64,000 bases of DNA from Vagococcus salmoninarum (lineage in GTDB: Bacteria > Bacillota > Bacilli > Lactobacillales > Vagococcaceae): positions 1 through 64,000 of the forward strand of contig NZ_NGJU01000004.1 of the NCBI RefSeq assembly GCF_003987495.1, written 5' to 3'. Made by a program: the position numbers and the translations under genes. Of the stretch, positions 44,462 to 53,137 are shown one piece after another. The notes below the pieces were generated by a model. It did not search any database. It was given only the letters and a program-made list of their open reading frames with translations, and was not told where the DNA came from. Position 1 is the first letter of the stretch. Each line of letters begins with the position of its first letter.

Positions 44462-44881
44462 ATGATCGGTGTTTTAATTGCAACACACGGAAAATTTGCT
44501 GAAGGTATTCTCGACAGTGTCGAGTTAATTATGGGGAAACAAGAAAACTGCCAGACTTTAGCACTTTGTCACGGCAATAGTATCGAAGATTTCTCGACTG
44601 AGATTTTAGAATCAGTTAAAAAATTAGATCAAGGTGAAGGTGTTATCGTCTTCACAGACCTTTATTCAGCAAGCCCTTATAACCAAACAGCCTTAAATCA
44701 TAAAAATCTTAGTGATACCGAGTATCGCTTAGTTGCTGGGGTTAACTTACCGATGTTGATTGAAGCCTTTAATCAACGCATGCTTGGTAGTTCCTTAACT
44801 GAAACGACTATGCGTTCACTTGAAACCGGTGTTGATGGCATTAAAGAATTTTTCACGGAATTAAATAAACTAAATAACTAG
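44462..44881 (+). CDS. PTS mannose-family IIA component
   Basis: A 139-residue single-domain IIA of the mannose superfamily. The phosphorylated His is His9 in GVLIATHGKFAEGIL, and VIVFTDLYSASPYNQ matches the second conserved block. It takes phosphate from HPr and passes it to IIB. ATG 44462 follows AAAGGTGGTG; an upstream open frame would start inside the -12 promoter element and is not used. First gene of the IIA-IIB-IIC-IID-rpiB set. Confidence 0.92.
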   Translation: MIGVLIATHGKFAEGILDSVELIMGKQENCQTLALCHGNSIEDFSTEILESVKKLDQGEGVIVFTDLYSASPYNQTALNHKNLSDTEYRLVAGVNLPMLIEAFNQRMLGSSLTETTMRSLETGVDGIKEFFTELNKLNN

Positions 44882-44951
44882 ACGACTTACTCATATCTAC
44901 TCAATATAAGTAATCTTGTCACAAGCTTAAAACTACTAGGAGGAAATTTTA

Positions 44952-45425
44952 ATGGCAAAAATTGTATTAGCTCGAATTGATGATCGCTTAATTCACGGAC
45001 AGGTTATGACTGCTTGGTTGCAGTATACAGGTGGCAATCATATTATCATTGTTGATGACCAGACAGCTGGCGATGACTTTACAAAAACGATTATTAAGAT
45101 GGCTGTCCCAATGGGAATTGGTCTAGATATTTTAACCGTAGCTGACGCCCCAGAAGTAATCAATCACCTTTCAAATGATAAAAAAGTCATTATTTTAACT
45201 AAAGGTCCTGGGGTTTATGTCTCACTAATTGAAAACGGTGTCAATCTGACTGATGTTATTATCGGTGGCATGGGGGCTAACAAAGAGCGGAAGAAATTTT
45301 ACAAAAACATTTCTGCTTCCGATGAAGAAAAAGAACAGTTCAAAAAAATCATCGCACATAATGTTGGCTTAAAAGTTCACGTCATTCCTGATGAAAAATC
45401 AGTTTCCGTGAACGGGATGTTATAA
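44952..45425 (+). CDS. PTS mannose-family IIB component
   Basis: A 157-residue IIB with the active-site His in LARIDDRLIHGQVMTAW (His15) and the typical IIVDDQTAGDDF and IIGGMGANKERKKFYKNI segments. It receives phosphate from IIA and phosphorylates the sugar at the IIC/IID complex. An AGGAGG site precedes the ATG; the IIC gene follows after 24 bp. Confidence 0.92.
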   Translation: MAKIVLARIDDRLIHGQVMTAWLQYTGGNHIIIVDDQTAGDDFTKTIIKMAVPMGIGLDILTVADAPEVINHLSNDKKVIILTKGPGVYVSLIENGVNLTDVIIGGMGANKERKKFYKNISASDEEKEQFKKIIAHNVGLKVHVIPDEKSVSVNGML

Positions 45426-45449
45426 AATAAATTTTAAAGGAGAATAGCA

Positions 45450-46211
45450 ATGGAGATTAGTTTTATACAAGCAGTACTAATCGGGTTTGTTTACTATCTT
45501 GGTATTAATGGAACCCCTTGGATTTCGTTACTTGGCACACACGCTTGGATGCGCCCAATGGTCAATGGAGCCGTTGTCGGACTTATTTTAGGAGACCCAG
45601 TAAAAGGAACAATTATCGGGGCAGCAATTAATTTACCTTACTTAGCATTTATTTCAGCTGGGGGAACTGTCGCTATGGACCCGGCTTTGGCAGGTACACT
45701 TGGGACAGCCTTAGCAATGGCAGCAAATGTTTCGCCTACTGTAGCAACAACTTTAGCTGTACCAATCGGCTTGCTCGGTACTATTATTTGGGTCTTACAT
45801 ATGACTGTTGATATTACTTTCGTTCATTTAGCTGACAAAGCTGCTGAAGAAGGAAATATTGATCGCATTAACTTTTTACATGTCTGGCCTCCGCAAATAT
45901 TTTTAATTTTAATTACTGTCGTCCCTGTGGCTCTTGCTAGCTACTACGGTGCCGATGCAGTTAAAGGTGTCATTGACTCCCTAGCTGGGAAACCTCTAGC
46001 TGTTTTATCTGCCATTGGTGGCATCTTACCCGCTTTGGGGATCGCCATGAACTTACGTGCAATGAATGGCAAAGGGACTTTAGTCTTCTTCTTCTTCGGT
46101 TTCCTATTAACTGTTTATTCTGGCTTACCTATTTTAGCTGTGTCACTTTTCGCTCTCGTAATTGCTTATGTATTTACAGAATTATATCTTAAAGATGGGA
46201 GGCAAGCATAA
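45450..46211 (+). CDS. PTS mannose-family IIC component
   Basis: A 253-residue membrane protein with about seven hydrophobic segments, the mannose-family pattern GDPVKGTIIGAAINLPYLAFI (quoted as GAAINLPYLAFISAGG) and ATTLAVPIGLLG. It forms the translocation channel with IID. The stop TAA overlaps the IID start by one base (TAATG), indicating coupled translation. Confidence 0.92.
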   Translation: MEISFIQAVLIGFVYYLGINGTPWISLLGTHAWMRPMVNGAVVGLILGDPVKGTIIGAAINLPYLAFISAGGTVAMDPALAGTLGTALAMAANVSPTVATTLAVPIGLLGTIIWVLHMTVDITFVHLADKAAEEGNIDRINFLHVWPPQIFLILITVVPVALASYYGADAVKGVIDSLAGKPLAVLSAIGGILPALGIAMNLRAMNGKGTLVFFFFGFLLTVYSGLPILAVSLFALVIAYVFTELYLKDGRQA

Positions 46212-47080
46212 TGACTGAGAATACTACTCCAACTGAAACTAACCAAGCAGTTCCTGAAAAAAAATTAAGTAAGTCTGACGTTGTTCGTGCCTTTTGGCGT
46301 TGGACATTCTTTTCACATGCAAACTACAACTACGAACGTTTACAAGCAACTGGGGTCGTCCATGCTTTTTCACCAATTTTGAAAAAACTCTACGGCAAAG
46401 ACTCCGATGAAATGAAAGACGCACTTGAACGTCACATGAACTTCTTCAATACTGAACCATCATTTGGTGGGCCGATTCTTTCCATGACAATTGCCATGGA
46501 AGAAGAAAAAGCCAATAGCGCACCTATTGATAGTGGGACCATTAATGGTTTAAAAACTGGTTTAATGGGACCTTTAGCAGGGATCGGAGACACTTTATGG
46601 CAAGGAACTTTAATTCCAATCTTACTCTCTTTCACCTTACCTTTTGCTGCTGAAGGAAATATTTTAATGGGGCCTGTCGCCTTCTTCACTTTACATATGG
46701 CAATTATGTTAATCATTGCTTATAAATTGTGGATGCAAGGTTACGAGACTGGTAAGGAAGGCATTACGAAAATCTTATCCGGCTCCTTACTGCCGAAAGT
46801 CATGACTTTCTCACAAACACTAGGAGCAGTAGTAATTGGCGCTTTAGCTGCTCAATTTGTCTCGATTTCTTCCCCTTTAAAAATCGCTTTAAGTAAAGGT
46901 GAGTTTATGTCGATTCAGACTGATGTTTTAGATAAATTAGTCCTTGGGTTCCTACCATTAGTTGTTACGATGTTAACTTTTATTATGTTGAAAAAGAAAC
47001 TGAAACCAACAACTGTCTTACTTGTTTTAATTGTCGTAGGTGGTCTTTTAGCAGCCTTTGGCATAATCGGTAATATCTAA
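46211..47080 (+). CDS. PTS mannose-family IID component
   Basis: A 289-residue IID protein: a soluble first half with SHANYNYERLQATGVVHAFSPIL-like sequence (quoted as NYNYERLQATG) and GPLAGIGDTLWQGTLIPIL, then membrane segments at the C-terminal half. GLKTGLMGPLAGIGD is the family hallmark. IID exists only in mannose-superfamily PTS. The sugar is not fixed by sequence; context suggests a pentitol (inference). Confidence 0.92.
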   Translation: MTENTTPTETNQAVPEKKLSKSDVVRAFWRWTFFSHANYNYERLQATGVVHAFSPILKKLYGKDSDEMKDALERHMNFFNTEPSFGGPILSMTIAMEEEKANSAPIDSGTINGLKTGLMGPLAGIGDTLWQGTLIPILLSFTLPFAAEGNILMGPVAFFTLHMAIMLIIAYKLWMQGYETGKEGITKILSGSLLPKVMTFSQTLGAVVIGALAAQFVSISSPLKIALSKGEFMSIQTDVLDKLVLGFLPLVVTMLTFIMLKKKLKPTTVLLVLIVVGGLLAAFGIIGNI

Positions 47081-47085
47081 AACAC

Positions 47086-47121
47086 AAAGGCCTCTTAATT
47101 TGGTATAATTAAGAGGTCTTT
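47086..47121 (+). terminator. Hairpin between IID and rpiB
   Basis: AAAGGCCTCTTAATT pairs with AATTAAGAGGTCTTT (one G-T pair) around a 6-nt loop. It looks like a terminator with a short T run. The loop and right arm contain TGGTATAAT (47101-47109), an extended -10 that could start an rpiB transcript, so rpiB may be read both ways. Confidence 0.6.
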
Positions 47122-47149
47122 AAATTATGATGCTAAAGGGGATATGACA

Positions 47150-47578
47150 ATGAAGATTGCAATTGCAAATGATCATGGTGGTATGAATTTAAAAAATGCT
47201 ATCAAAAAGCACTTAGAAGAACAAGGAATTGAGGTTCTTAACTTAGGGACAGATGACACAGCTAGTGTGGATTACCCAAACTATGCTAAAAAAGTTGGGA
47301 ATGCGATTTTAGCTAAAGAAGCTGACTTAGGGATTTTATGTTGTGGGACAGGTATTGGAATGTCCATCGCAGCTAATAAAATGAGCGGCATTCGCGCAGC
47401 AGTTGTTGGCGATAACTTCTCAGCTCAAGCAACTCGCGAACATAATCACACAAACATTTTATGTCTTGGTGAACGAGTAACTGGTGAAGGCTTAGCTTTA
47501 ATGTTAGTTGACACTTGGCTACAAGCCACGCCTCAAGAAGGTCGTCACGCTGACCGCGTGAGTCTTTTAGAAAATTAA
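47150..47578 (+). CDS. rpiB: Ribose-5-phosphate isomerase B
   Basis: A 142-residue sugar-phosphate isomerase of the RpiB/LacAB family. MKIAIANDHGGMNLK, the CCGTGIGMSIAANK anion loop with the catalytic Cys (Cys66 region), and EHNHTNILCLGERV fit RpiB rather than LacA or LacB. It interconverts ribulose 5-phosphate and ribose 5-phosphate. ATG 47150 lies 8 nt after AAAGGGG; the ATG two codons upstream is too close to that site. Its place after the PTS genes fits a pentitol pathway through ribulose 5-phosphate. Confidence 0.9.
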   Translation: MKIAIANDHGGMNLKNAIKKHLEEQGIEVLNLGTDDTASVDYPNYAKKVGNAILAKEADLGILCCGTGIGMSIAANKMSGIRAAVVGDNFSAQATREHNHTNILCLGERVTGEGLALMLVDTWLQATPQEGRHADRVSLLEN

Positions 47579-47585
47579 ACTTTAC

Positions 47586-47617
47586 CCCTCTACCTTTTTA
47601 GTAGAGGGATTTTTTTA
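47586..47617 (+). terminator. Rho-independent terminator of rpiB
   Basis: CCCTCTAC pairs with GTAGAGGG over a TTTTTA loop and is followed by ATTTTTTT. Confidence 0.8.
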
Positions 47618-47708
47618 TTCCTTCTTTCGTGGAATTGTTTATTTTTCCCCTTACTGTTATTATAGAAGGACTAAGTTATCACGTTAGCAAGAAAGGAGTT
47701 GTTAGTTA

Positions 47709-48866
47709 ATGTACCAAGAACTGAAACAAAAAATCATTAACGCCAGTCAAGACTTAGGGATCGATAAAATTGGCTTTACTGATGCCACCCCTTTCGATCA
47801 CCTAAAAGCCAGTCTAATTGAACAAAAAGCCGCTGGTCATACAACTGGTTTTGAACATCAAGAGATTGATGAACGACTTTATCCCGAATTAATTTTTGAT
47901 CAGCCTCAGTCAATCATTTCCATTGCCTTAGCTTATCCGACGAAAATGAAAACGAAAGCCCCTTCGATTAAAGGGGAACGACGAGGCAGTTTTGCCCGGG
48001 CTTCCTGGGGGATTGATTACCACGATATCTTAAAAGAACGTTTAGAAAAATTAATGGCTTTTATTCAAGAAGCGTGTGAAAATGATGAATCAATTCGCTT
48101 TAAACCAATGGTTGATACTGGCGAATTAATTGATGTGGCTGTGGCACAACGAGCAGGACTAGGCTTTATTGGTAAAAACGGCTTATTAATCACCGAAGAA
48201 TTCGGTTCTTACGTTTATCTAGGTGAAGTGATTACTAATATCCCTTTTGAACCAGATACGCCAATTGAAAATCAATGTGGCAGTTGTACTAAATGTATTG
48301 ATCTTTGCCCTACTGAAGCTTTGTTAGGTGATGGTCGAATGAATGGTCAGAAATGTCTCTCTTATCAAACTCAAACAAAAGGCTATATGCCAACTGAATA
48401 TCGACCAAAAATTCGAACGATTATTTATGGCTGTGACATTTGTCAGCAAGTCTGTCCATTTAATAAAGGCAAAGATTCTCATTTCCACCCTGAGATGGAA
48501 CCAGAACCTGAAGTTGTTACCCCATTATTGAAGCCTTTATTAACGATTTCTAATCGTGAGTTCAAAGAAACCTTTGGCCCTTTAGCTGGCTCTTGGCGTG
48601 GGAAAAAGCCGATTCAACGTAACGCCATTATTGCCTTAGCCAATGCCAAAGAAAAAAGTGCCATTCCGAATTTATTAGCCCTAGTTGAAAATGACCCCCG
48701 ACCGGTGATTCGCGGAACTGCCATCTGGGCAATTAGCATCCTAGCTACTCCCGGCAACATTGGCATCATCGACTTTATTTCAGAGCAATTAACAACGGAA
48801 ACCGATCCCGAAACGATTGTTGAGATTGAAGAAGCCCTCTTGCGTCTTAAGATTCAAGAAAGGTAA
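47709..48866 (+). CDS. queG: Epoxyqueuosine reductase
   Basis: QueG reduces epoxyqueuosine to queuosine in the wobble base of tRNAs with GUN anticodons, using cobalamin and two [4Fe-4S] clusters. Both cluster motifs are present: [16 protein letters not shown] (about residue 190) and [11 protein letters not shown] (about residue 242). [19 protein letters not shown] precedes them. The C-terminal ~90 residues form HEAT-like helical repeats ([20 protein letters not shown]), as in Bacillus-type QueG. Length 385 aa is standard. The ATG follows AAAGGAG. Single-gene unit. Confidence 0.94.
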   Translation: MYQELKQKIINASQDLGIDKIGFTDATPFDHLKASLIEQKAAGHTTGFEHQEIDERLYPELIFDQPQSIISIALAYPTKMKTKAPSIKGERRGSFARASWGIDYHDILKERLEKLMAFIQEACENDESIRFKPMVDTGELIDVAVAQRAGLGFIGKNGLLITEEFGSYVYLGEVITNIPFEPDTPIENQCGSCTKCIDLCPTEALLGDGRMNGQKCLSYQTQTKGYMPTEYRPKIRTIIYGCDICQQVCPFNKGKDSHFHPEMEPEPEVVTPLLKPLLTISNREFKETFGPLAGSWRGKKPIQRNAIIALANAKEKSAIPNLLALVENDPRPVIRGTAIWAISILATPGNIGIIDFISEQLTTETDPETIVEIEEALLRLKIQER

Positions 48867-48872
48867 AATTTT

Positions 48873-48923
48873 AAAAAGCGTCAAAAAGTTAAAGGACTCC
48901 TTAACTTTTTGACGCTTTTTAGT
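48873..48923. terminator. Bidirectional terminator
   Basis: AAAAAGCGTCAAAAAGTTAA (48873-48892) pairs perfectly with its complement at 48901-48920. It serves queG (+) and the amidohydrolase gene (-). Confidence 0.85.
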
Positions 48924-48934
48924 TGTTCTTTTAG

Positions 48935-50260
48935 CTAGTCTGGGGTCATTATTTTAGCAACTTCTTGATTAAATTCAGTCATTTCTGTTGCTAAATTTTG
49001 CTGTAATCCTTTTAACTTGTGACCAACTAGTTCTTTATGTTTAACAACGACTGCCCCGTTAATCCAAACAGTCTCCACATTACTACTATTAGCTGAATAA
49101 ACGACGACACTGTATGGATCATGGAGTGGAAACATATTGACCGACTGAGTTTCAATGAGTACTAAGTCCGCTTTTTTCCCCACTTCGATGGAACCGATTT
49201 GCTCCTTCATCCCTAAGACTTCTGCTCCCCCATTAGTCGCTAATTGTAAGATTTCCACAGCGGGAAAAGCACTTCTGTTTTTTAAAACTGTTTTATGCAT
49301 ATTTCCGACTAGCTTCATTTGGCAAAAAAGATCTAAAGTATTGCCACTGCTAGGCCCATCTGTCCCTAAACCAACTGGCACACCTGCTGCTAGAAGGGCT
49401 TTTAACGGTGCCACTCCCTTAGCAGATTTCGTATTAGCGCCTAAGCAATGAGCGACTTTCGTTCCTGTTCGTTTTAAAATTTGAATATCTGCCTCACTGA
49501 TGAAGATGCAGTGAGCTGCCACAACATGCTCACCTAAAAAACCGATTTTTTCTAAATAAGCGACTGGGGTTAAGTCATATTTTTCGGCAAAATAACTAAT
49601 TTCATAATCCATTTCTGCTAAATGAATCATTAAGGGAACGTTGTATTGCCGTGCTAATTGGCTGGCTGCAATCAAGGCCTCTTCACTATTCGTGTTTGGT
49701 GCATGAGGCGCAATTCCTGGCGTAACTAATTCGTGATTCAGCCATTTTGGCAGATAGTTTTGACTGTAATCGATGCCACCATGAGCAGTTTGACTGTCAC
49801 AAGTTGGAAAATCAATTACCGTTTCGGCGATAATTCCCCGGCTCTTCATAGTAACGGCGGCGGCTGCTAAGTCATCGGCAAAATAATACATATCAAAAAA
49901 AGTTGTCACACCTGCTAACTGCATCTCCGCCATCGCATACTTCCCACTAGCTACCGCTAATTCTTGAGTCATAAACTTCTCTAAAGGAAACAAAAATCGC
50001 CGTAACCGATCTGGTACATCATCGCCAAGGGAGCGAAAAGGAATCATGCCTAGATGGGTGTGTGTATTGATTAAACCGGGAATTAATAGCCCCCCTTCGC
50101 CATCAGTGACTTCCTCAAAAGCCTCGGCCTGATAAACTAATTCCGACATTTGACCAATCTCTGCTATCCGATCCTTTTCAATGATTAAGTAACCTGTTGG
50201 ATAAACAGTTACGTCTTGATCCATTGTTAAAATATAAACATTTTTAATTAACTGTCTCAT
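48935..50260 (-). CDS. MTA/SAH deaminase-like amidohydrolase
   Basis: A 441-residue metal-dependent amidohydrolase of the cytosine/adenosine-deaminase group. Metal ligands: GLINTHTHLGM (His-x-His), HLAEMDYE, AAHCIF and GTDGPSSGN (Asp). This set matches 5-methylthioadenosine/S-adenosylhomocysteine deaminases (MtaD). Its ATG overlaps the TGA of adeC by 4 nt (ATGA), so the pair is co-translated. Both remove amino groups from adenine-type compounds, giving hypoxanthine or inosine-type products for purine salvage. Exact substrate is inferred. Confidence 0.85.
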   Translation of the reverse strand: MRQLIKNVYILTMDQDVTVYPTGYLIIEKDRIAEIGQMSELVYQAEAFEEVTDGEGGLLIPGLINTHTHLGMIPFRSLGDDVPDRLRRFLFPLEKFMTQELAVASGKYAMAEMQLAGVTTFFDMYYFADDLAAAAVTMKSRGIIAETVIDFPTCDSQTAHGGIDYSQNYLPKWLNHELVTPGIAPHAPNTNSEEALIAASQLARQYNVPLMIHLAEMDYEISYFAEKYDLTPVAYLEKIGFLGEHVVAAHCIFISEADIQILKRTGTKVAHCLGANTKSAKGVAPLKALLAAGVPVGLGTDGPSSGNTLDLFCQMKLVGNMHKTVLKNRSAFPAVEILQLATNGGAEVLGMKEQIGSIEVGKKADLVLIETQSVNMFPLHDPYSVVVYSANSSNVETVWINGAVVVKHKELVGHKLKGLQQNLATEMTEFNQEVAKIMTPD

Positions 50261-51969
50261 CTAAACCTCCTAATTAAAGGAATCAATTCTTGGCTCTTAG
50301 TTGCCATCATCCCTTTGTCGGTAATTTTAATTTCTGGTGAGACTGGTAAAGATAGCGTTGAAAAAGACATAATTTCATTACCATTACGGTAACCTAAGTC
50401 AACCATTCCTTGTCTGACATCTTTAAGTTTTTGACCTAAGTCAGCTAAAGGGGCGGCACTTAAAATCCCACCAATCGGTAAAGGGCAAGTAGCTACAAGC
50501 TCCCCTTGGTTAACGACAACATAGCCCCCTTGAAGCGCTAATAATGTTTTTTGTGCTTCCAAGATACTAGCTGAATCAGTTCCCATAACCATTAAATTAT
50601 GATGATCATGAGCCCAAGTCGTTGCTACAGCACCTTTTTCATGAAGCCCTTGGTCGACAAAGCCGTAAGCGATATTGCCATTTAAGCCATAACGTTCCAT
50701 GACAATAATTAAAGCTAAACCACTATCTTCCCAATTTAAATAGCCATCAACAACAGGTAAGGTCTTACTTTCCTGAGTTGTGAAGGTCCCAACTGCTTGA
50801 ATTGCCATCACATTAACATCAGCCTCAGTTGCTGTTGCCGGGGCCGCAATTTTGAGGTCTACCGGCGTTAACAATCGACACTTAACAGACTGATAATACT
50901 CTGGCGGAAATTCTTCAATCACTGCTGGCTGTTGAATTGCTTCACCTTGACGATGAACTAGCTGACCTTTTTTATAAACAGCTGCAATCTCAAAAGTTGT
51001 TAGATCATCTAATAAAATGAAATCAGCTAATAAACCTGGGGCAATTGCCCCTCGGTCTTGAAAGCCAATTCTCCGAGCCGGGGTATAAGTACTCATGTAA
51101 ATCGCCCATTCAATTGGTAGACCACAAGCAACGGCTTTTTTGATGTTCCCGTTTAAATGACTGGTTAATAAATCATCAGCCATCACATCATCAGTAATTA
51201 AAGCCATATATTCGTATAACTGATGATCAACTACGGTTTTGATAGTTTCTGGGGTAATTGATTTACTTTGTAATTCAATGAACATTCCGTTGTAAACTTT
51301 TTCTAAGATCGACTCTGGGCTTTGATGAGTATGATCTGCTGTCACTCCTTGATAACTAAAGCGAGCTAATTCTTCCCCAGTAATTCTAGGAACATGGCCT
51401 TCAATCGGCATCCGAGGGTGTTTTTCTTGAACTAAAGCGATGATTTGACGAATTAAGGAAGCTGGCTCTGACACAATGCCTTTAAAATTCATCGCTTCCC
51501 CTAAACAAACGACCTCTGGTGAATCAAGTAATTCGGCGACTTCAGCTAACTCAATGACGCCACCTGTCGTTTCTAAGGCTTTCGTTGTTGAAGGGACTGA
51601 AGAGGGAATGGCTTGAAAAATATCTAACTCGGTTTCCCCTTTAAAGTATTCCTTTAAGCCTACAATCCCGAAGACATTAGCCACTTCATGGGCATCGGCA
51701 ACAATCGTTGTCACACCATAGGTTAAAGCGGCTTTAGAAAAGATACTAGGCAATGTCATTGAACTTTCAATATGCATATGAATGTCTAGTAAACCTGGAA
51801 TCATGTAGCGATTGCCACCGTCTAAGACTTCTTTTGGATTTAAATAACTTAAATCTTCCTGACTACGATAAAAAAACTTGCCTTCACTAATTGCGATTGA
51901 ACCTGACTCAAACTGACGATTAAAACTATTAAAAATTTGGACATTGGTAACTAATAAATCAATAGTCAT
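50257..51969 (-). CDS. adeC: Adenine deaminase
   Basis: A 570-residue amidohydrolase that deaminates adenine to hypoxanthine. AdeC motifs: GLLDIHMHIESSMT (residues ~60-73), VADAHEVANVFG, IEGHVPRITGEELARF, ADHTHQSPE and LITDDVMADDLL. The C-terminal AHDHHNLMVMG stretch is also typical. It is 85 bp downstream of the ABC transporter's binding-protein gene on the same strand, across a terminator hairpin, and overlaps the MtaD-like gene. I see no strong promoter of its own in the gap, so read-through from the transporter genes is plausible. Confidence 0.93.
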   Translation of the reverse strand: MTIDLLVTNVQIFNSFNRQFESGSIAISEGKFFYRSQEDLSYLNPKEVLDGGNRYMIPGLLDIHMHIESSMTLPSIFSKAALTYGVTTIVADAHEVANVFGIVGLKEYFKGETELDIFQAIPSSVPSTTKALETTGGVIELAEVAELLDSPEVVCLGEAMNFKGIVSEPASLIRQIIALVQEKHPRMPIEGHVPRITGEELARFSYQGVTADHTHQSPESILEKVYNGMFIELQSKSITPETIKTVVDHQLYEYMALITDDVMADDLLTSHLNGNIKKAVACGLPIEWAIYMSTYTPARRIGFQDRGAIAPGLLADFILLDDLTTFEIAAVYKKGQLVHRQGEAIQQPAVIEEFPPEYYQSVKCRLLTPVDLKIAAPATATEADVNVMAIQAVGTFTTQESKTLPVVDGYLNWEDSGLALIIVMERYGLNGNIAYGFVDQGLHEKGAVATTWAHDHHNLMVMGTDSASILEAQKTLLALQGGYVVVNQGELVATCPLPIGGILSAAPLADLGQKLKDVRQGMVDLGYRNGNEIMSFSTLSLPVSPEIKITDKGMMATKSQELIPLIRRFR

Positions 51970-52004
51970 TTGTTAACATCCTTTCAACGATTATCTGGCT
52001 TTAT

Positions 52005-52047
52005 CATAAAAAACTCTTCAAAAGAGCCTCGCTTCTTTTGAAGAGTC
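52005..52047 (-). terminator. Terminator/attenuator between ABC operon and adeC
   Basis: ACTCTTCAAAAG and CTTTTGAAGAGT form 12-bp arms (52013-52046), followed on the minus strand by TTTTTTATG. It separates the transporter operon from adeC-mtaD. Confidence 0.75.
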
Positions 52048-52054
52048 TCCCTTT

Positions 52055-53113
52055 TTATTGGTTAAAAGTTTGATTCCACTGATCAATCCAGTTAGTTAAT
52101 TCTTCATTTACAAAATCAAAATCAATTCTTTTCAGACGTTCTGCCACTGGCCCATAGGTTTTATCTTTTGAAGTCGCTTCATCTAAGACGACTTTAGTAT
52201 TTGTTGGTGCTTCGTTTAAAGACTTAGCTGTGACTTCTTGTAATTCTTGACTAATTCTCCAGTCAACAAATTTTTGAGCCAGTTCTTTGTTTTTAGAATT
52301 TTTAGTCACATTGACTGTATTAAAGTTAGCGTATGTTCCTGAAGCTGGGACAAAGTATTCAACTTCTGGATCGGCATTAGCAATAATTGGCACTGCAAAA
52401 TCACCTACAACTGCTGCTGTAATTTCTCCTGATTTTAACATGTTAATTAAATCAGATGATTTTCCGTAAGTTTTAACAATATTCGGTTCTAAGGCTTTTA
52501 AGCCGACAAAGGCACCTTTGCCTTGGTTTTTTTCTAAGTCAGTTTTTTGCTGATCATTGGCTAAGTAAACCATTGCTGGGCCATAAGTTGTCGCAATATC
52601 TGGAATAGCGACTTTACTTTTTAAGTCTTCTGACCAAAGATCTGCCCATTCTGTCAGTTCTTTACCAGTAGCTGCTTGATTATAAATAATCCCAATACTA
52701 TTTACCACATAAGCGGGACCAGCCCCTGGAGCAACTGCCCCTTTCGCTGATTCTGTTAAGAAAGCCATATTTGGAACACTTTTTTCATCAACTTCTGCGA
52801 ATAACCCCGCTTGGAAGCCTTTTGCAGCATTTCCTTGCGCTAACTCAATCACGTCAACACTCGAGTTTGGGTTATTAGCTAATTTCGTATAACGTTCTGA
52901 ACTCGTTCCTGATTCAACAACGATTTTAACATTATTCGCTTTTTCAAAAGGTTCAAAAATATCTTTTTTGACAACATCTTCACTAATTCCGAAAGTCGAA
53001 ACGACTAATTCTTGAGGTCCTTCTTCCCCGCCTTTAGATGTTTCTTTACTACAAGCACCTAAGATTAAACTACTAATTAAAACAACTGCACTTACCGTAA
53101 GATATTTTTTCAA
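52055..53113 (-). CDS. ABC transporter substrate-binding lipoprotein (PotD/thiamine-iron type)
   Basis: Residues 1-20 are a lipoprotein signal with lipobox LILGAC. The mature protein begins SKETSKGGEEGPQELVVSTFG and has the two-lobed periplasmic-binding build (FEPFEKANNVKIVVESGTSSERYTKL quoted in part: KIVVESGTSSERY; AVVGDFAVPIIANADPEVEYFVP). It fits the spermidine/putrescine-iron-thiamine cluster. The likely start is TTG 53113, where GGGAGTG lies 5 nt upstream; ATG 53128 is a weaker alternative. Fourth gene of a permease-permease-ATPase-binding protein operon. Ligand unknown; a purine compound is proposed from the neighbours. Confidence 0.87.
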   Translation of the reverse strand: MKKYLTVSAVVLISSLILGACSKETSKGGEEGPQELVVSTFGISEDVVKKDIFEPFEKANNVKIVVESGTSSERYTKLANNPNSSVDVIELAQGNAAKGFQAGLFAEVDEKSVPNMAFLTESAKGAVAPGAGPAYVVNSIGIIYNQAATGKELTEWADLWSEDLKSKVAIPDIATTYGPAMVYLANDQQKTDLEKNQGKGAFVGLKALEPNIVKTYGKSSDLINMLKSGEITAAVVGDFAVPIIANADPEVEYFVPASGTYANFNTVNVTKNSKNKELAQKFVDWRISQELQEVTAKSLNEAPTNTKVVLDEATSKDKTYGPVAERLKRIDFDFVNEELTNWIDQWNQTFNQ

Positions 53114-53137
53114 ATTAAACACTCCCATTTTCTTTTT

